A stretch of 6,982 nucleotides of DNA from Beijerinckiaceae bacterium (GTDB lineage Bacteria > Pseudomonadota > Alphaproteobacteria > Rhizobiales > Beijerinckiaceae): positions 1 to 6,982 of the forward strand of contig CANHAW010000110.1 of NCBI GenBank assembly GCA_947458675.1, in the 5' to 3' direction. Every line of letters starts with the position of its first letter. Within the stretch, counting starts at the first letter, position 1. The notes under the pieces are model-generated. The model had not been told where the DNA came from, ran no database searches, and worked only from the letters and a program-made list of their open reading frames with translations. Positions 6,853 through 6,982 of this stretch are shown here, piece after piece. The translations under genes were made by a program, and so were the position numbers.

Positions 6853-6878
6853 TATGGTGATATCACTATAAATGTCAA
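6853..6878 (-). promoter_or_regulatory. Putative promoter and autoregulatory operator of the toxin-antitoxin operon
   Basis: On the minus strand a perfect -35 hexamer, TTGACA, lies at 6878-6873. Directly after it, 6853-6870 is an 18-bp palindrome with a single mismatched pair (TATGGTGATATCACTATA on the plus strand), whose core GTGATATCAC (6857-6866) is perfect. A matching -10 is not clear: ATATTT/TATTTT at 6855-6849 gives 17-18 bp spacing but would start transcription around or inside the toxin ATG, while TATAGT at 6870-6865 is a good -10 with no good -35. The palindrome is a natural site for the antitoxin helix-turn-helix dimer and would occlude polymerase. Confidence 0.5.
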
Positions 6879-6880
6879 TA

Positions 6881-6897
6881 TGGGCGATGATCGCCCA
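6881..6897. repeat. Perfect short inverted repeat between the toxin and aroC promoters
   Basis: TGGGCGA at 6881-6887 and TCGCCCA at 6891-6897 form a perfect 7-bp inverted repeat around TGA. It lies between the divergent toxin and aroC start regions, next to the TTGACA box. It could be a second regulatory site or a hairpin; its sequence is unlike the neighbouring GTGATATCAC palindrome. Confidence 0.4.
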
Positions 6898-6908
6898 GCC
6901 CTCTCGCA

Positions 6909-6937
6909 TTGCCAAGCGCTCCCCCGCCTCCTAAAAA
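6909..6937 (+). promoter_or_regulatory. Candidate sigma-70-type promoter for aroC
   Basis: TTGCCA at 6909-6914 (five of six to TTGACA) and TAAAAA at 6932-6937 (four of six to TATAAT) are separated by 17 bases. Transcription would be expected to begin about 6-7 bases after the -10, at or next to the A of the aroC ATG (6944). That fits the absence of any Shine-Dalgarno there and suggests a leaderless or nearly leaderless transcript. Confidence 0.35.
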
Positions 6938-6943
6938 GCTCCC

Positions 6944-6982
6944 ATGTCGCACAATACTTTCGGCCACCTTTTCCGCGTCACC
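6944..6982 (+). CDS. aroC: Chorismate synthase, N-terminal fragment (runs off the window)
   Basis: The first 13 codons read MSHNTFGHLFRVT, the characteristic opening of chorismate synthase (compare the NTxGxLFRVT motif in E. coli AroC). The enzyme converts 5-enolpyruvylshikimate-3-phosphate to chorismate, using reduced FMN, at the end of the shikimate pathway in the cytoplasm. Only the start is visible and the gene continues past the right edge. The upstream bases CTCCTAAAAAGCTCCC hold no ribosome site. The gene is on the same strand as fabI and the histidine phosphatase, which are its usual neighbours in this bacterial order as I recall, but here it is separated from them by the pls-like gene and the toxin-antitoxin pair. 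Confidence 0.93.
   Translation, partial: MSHNTFGHLFRVT

Noticed and set aside
6875..6982. Minus-strand open frame from the right edge to TGA at 6877-6875 that reads like a protein C-terminus
   Set aside because: The opposite strand encodes the unmistakable start of aroC over 6944-6982, and the frame's third positions are not GC-biased.
1..6982. CRISPR array, tRNA, rRNA, insertion sequence or origin
   Set aside because: No spaced direct repeats, cloverleaf, rRNA-like sequence, transposase or integrase frame, or terminal inverted repeats were seen on either strand.

Overview
The window looks like chromosomal DNA of a moderately GC-rich alphaproteobacterium of the order Hyphomicrobiales (Rhizobiales). 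The evidence is the FabI sequence, the GC-rich third codon positions, and the frame gene order: fabI and a histidine phosphatase at the left, and the first codons of aroC at the right edge. From memory, many members of this order carry fabI, phosphoglycerate-mutase-like phosphatase and aroC as neighbours. The genus cannot be named from this sequence.

Layout, left to right. Positions 1-401 hold no gene I can support and lead into fabI (402-1232), an NADH-dependent enoyl-ACP reductase of fatty acid synthesis. A histidine phosphatase (1268-1873) follows on the same strand, probably in the same transcript. A leader of about 216 bases with several inverted repeats (1874-2089) precedes a very large gene (2090-6127, 1345 aa). 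It encodes a membrane-bound, single-module nonribosomal peptide synthetase of the Pls/PosA family: adenylation domain, thiolation domain, six predicted membrane helices and three tandem hexapeptide-like (left-handed beta-helix) modules. This architecture is that of epsilon-poly-L-lysine synthetase and related homo-poly-amino-acid synthetases. The specificity pocket read by eye is consistent with a basic amino acid.

Convergent to it, on the minus strand, is a two-gene HigBA-type toxin-antitoxin module: toxin 6847-6482, then antitoxin 6485-6162, overlapping by 4 bases. A palindromic, promoter-like region precedes the toxin. On the plus strand at 6944 the window ends in the first 13 codons of aroC (chorismate synthase).

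The most notable point is that a pls-like gene and a toxin-antitoxin module lie between the phosphatase and aroC. This reads as an accessory cassette inside a housekeeping neighbourhood. The Pls-like protein would make a cationic homopolymer at the cytoplasmic membrane. No polymer-degrading or transport gene is visible beside it.
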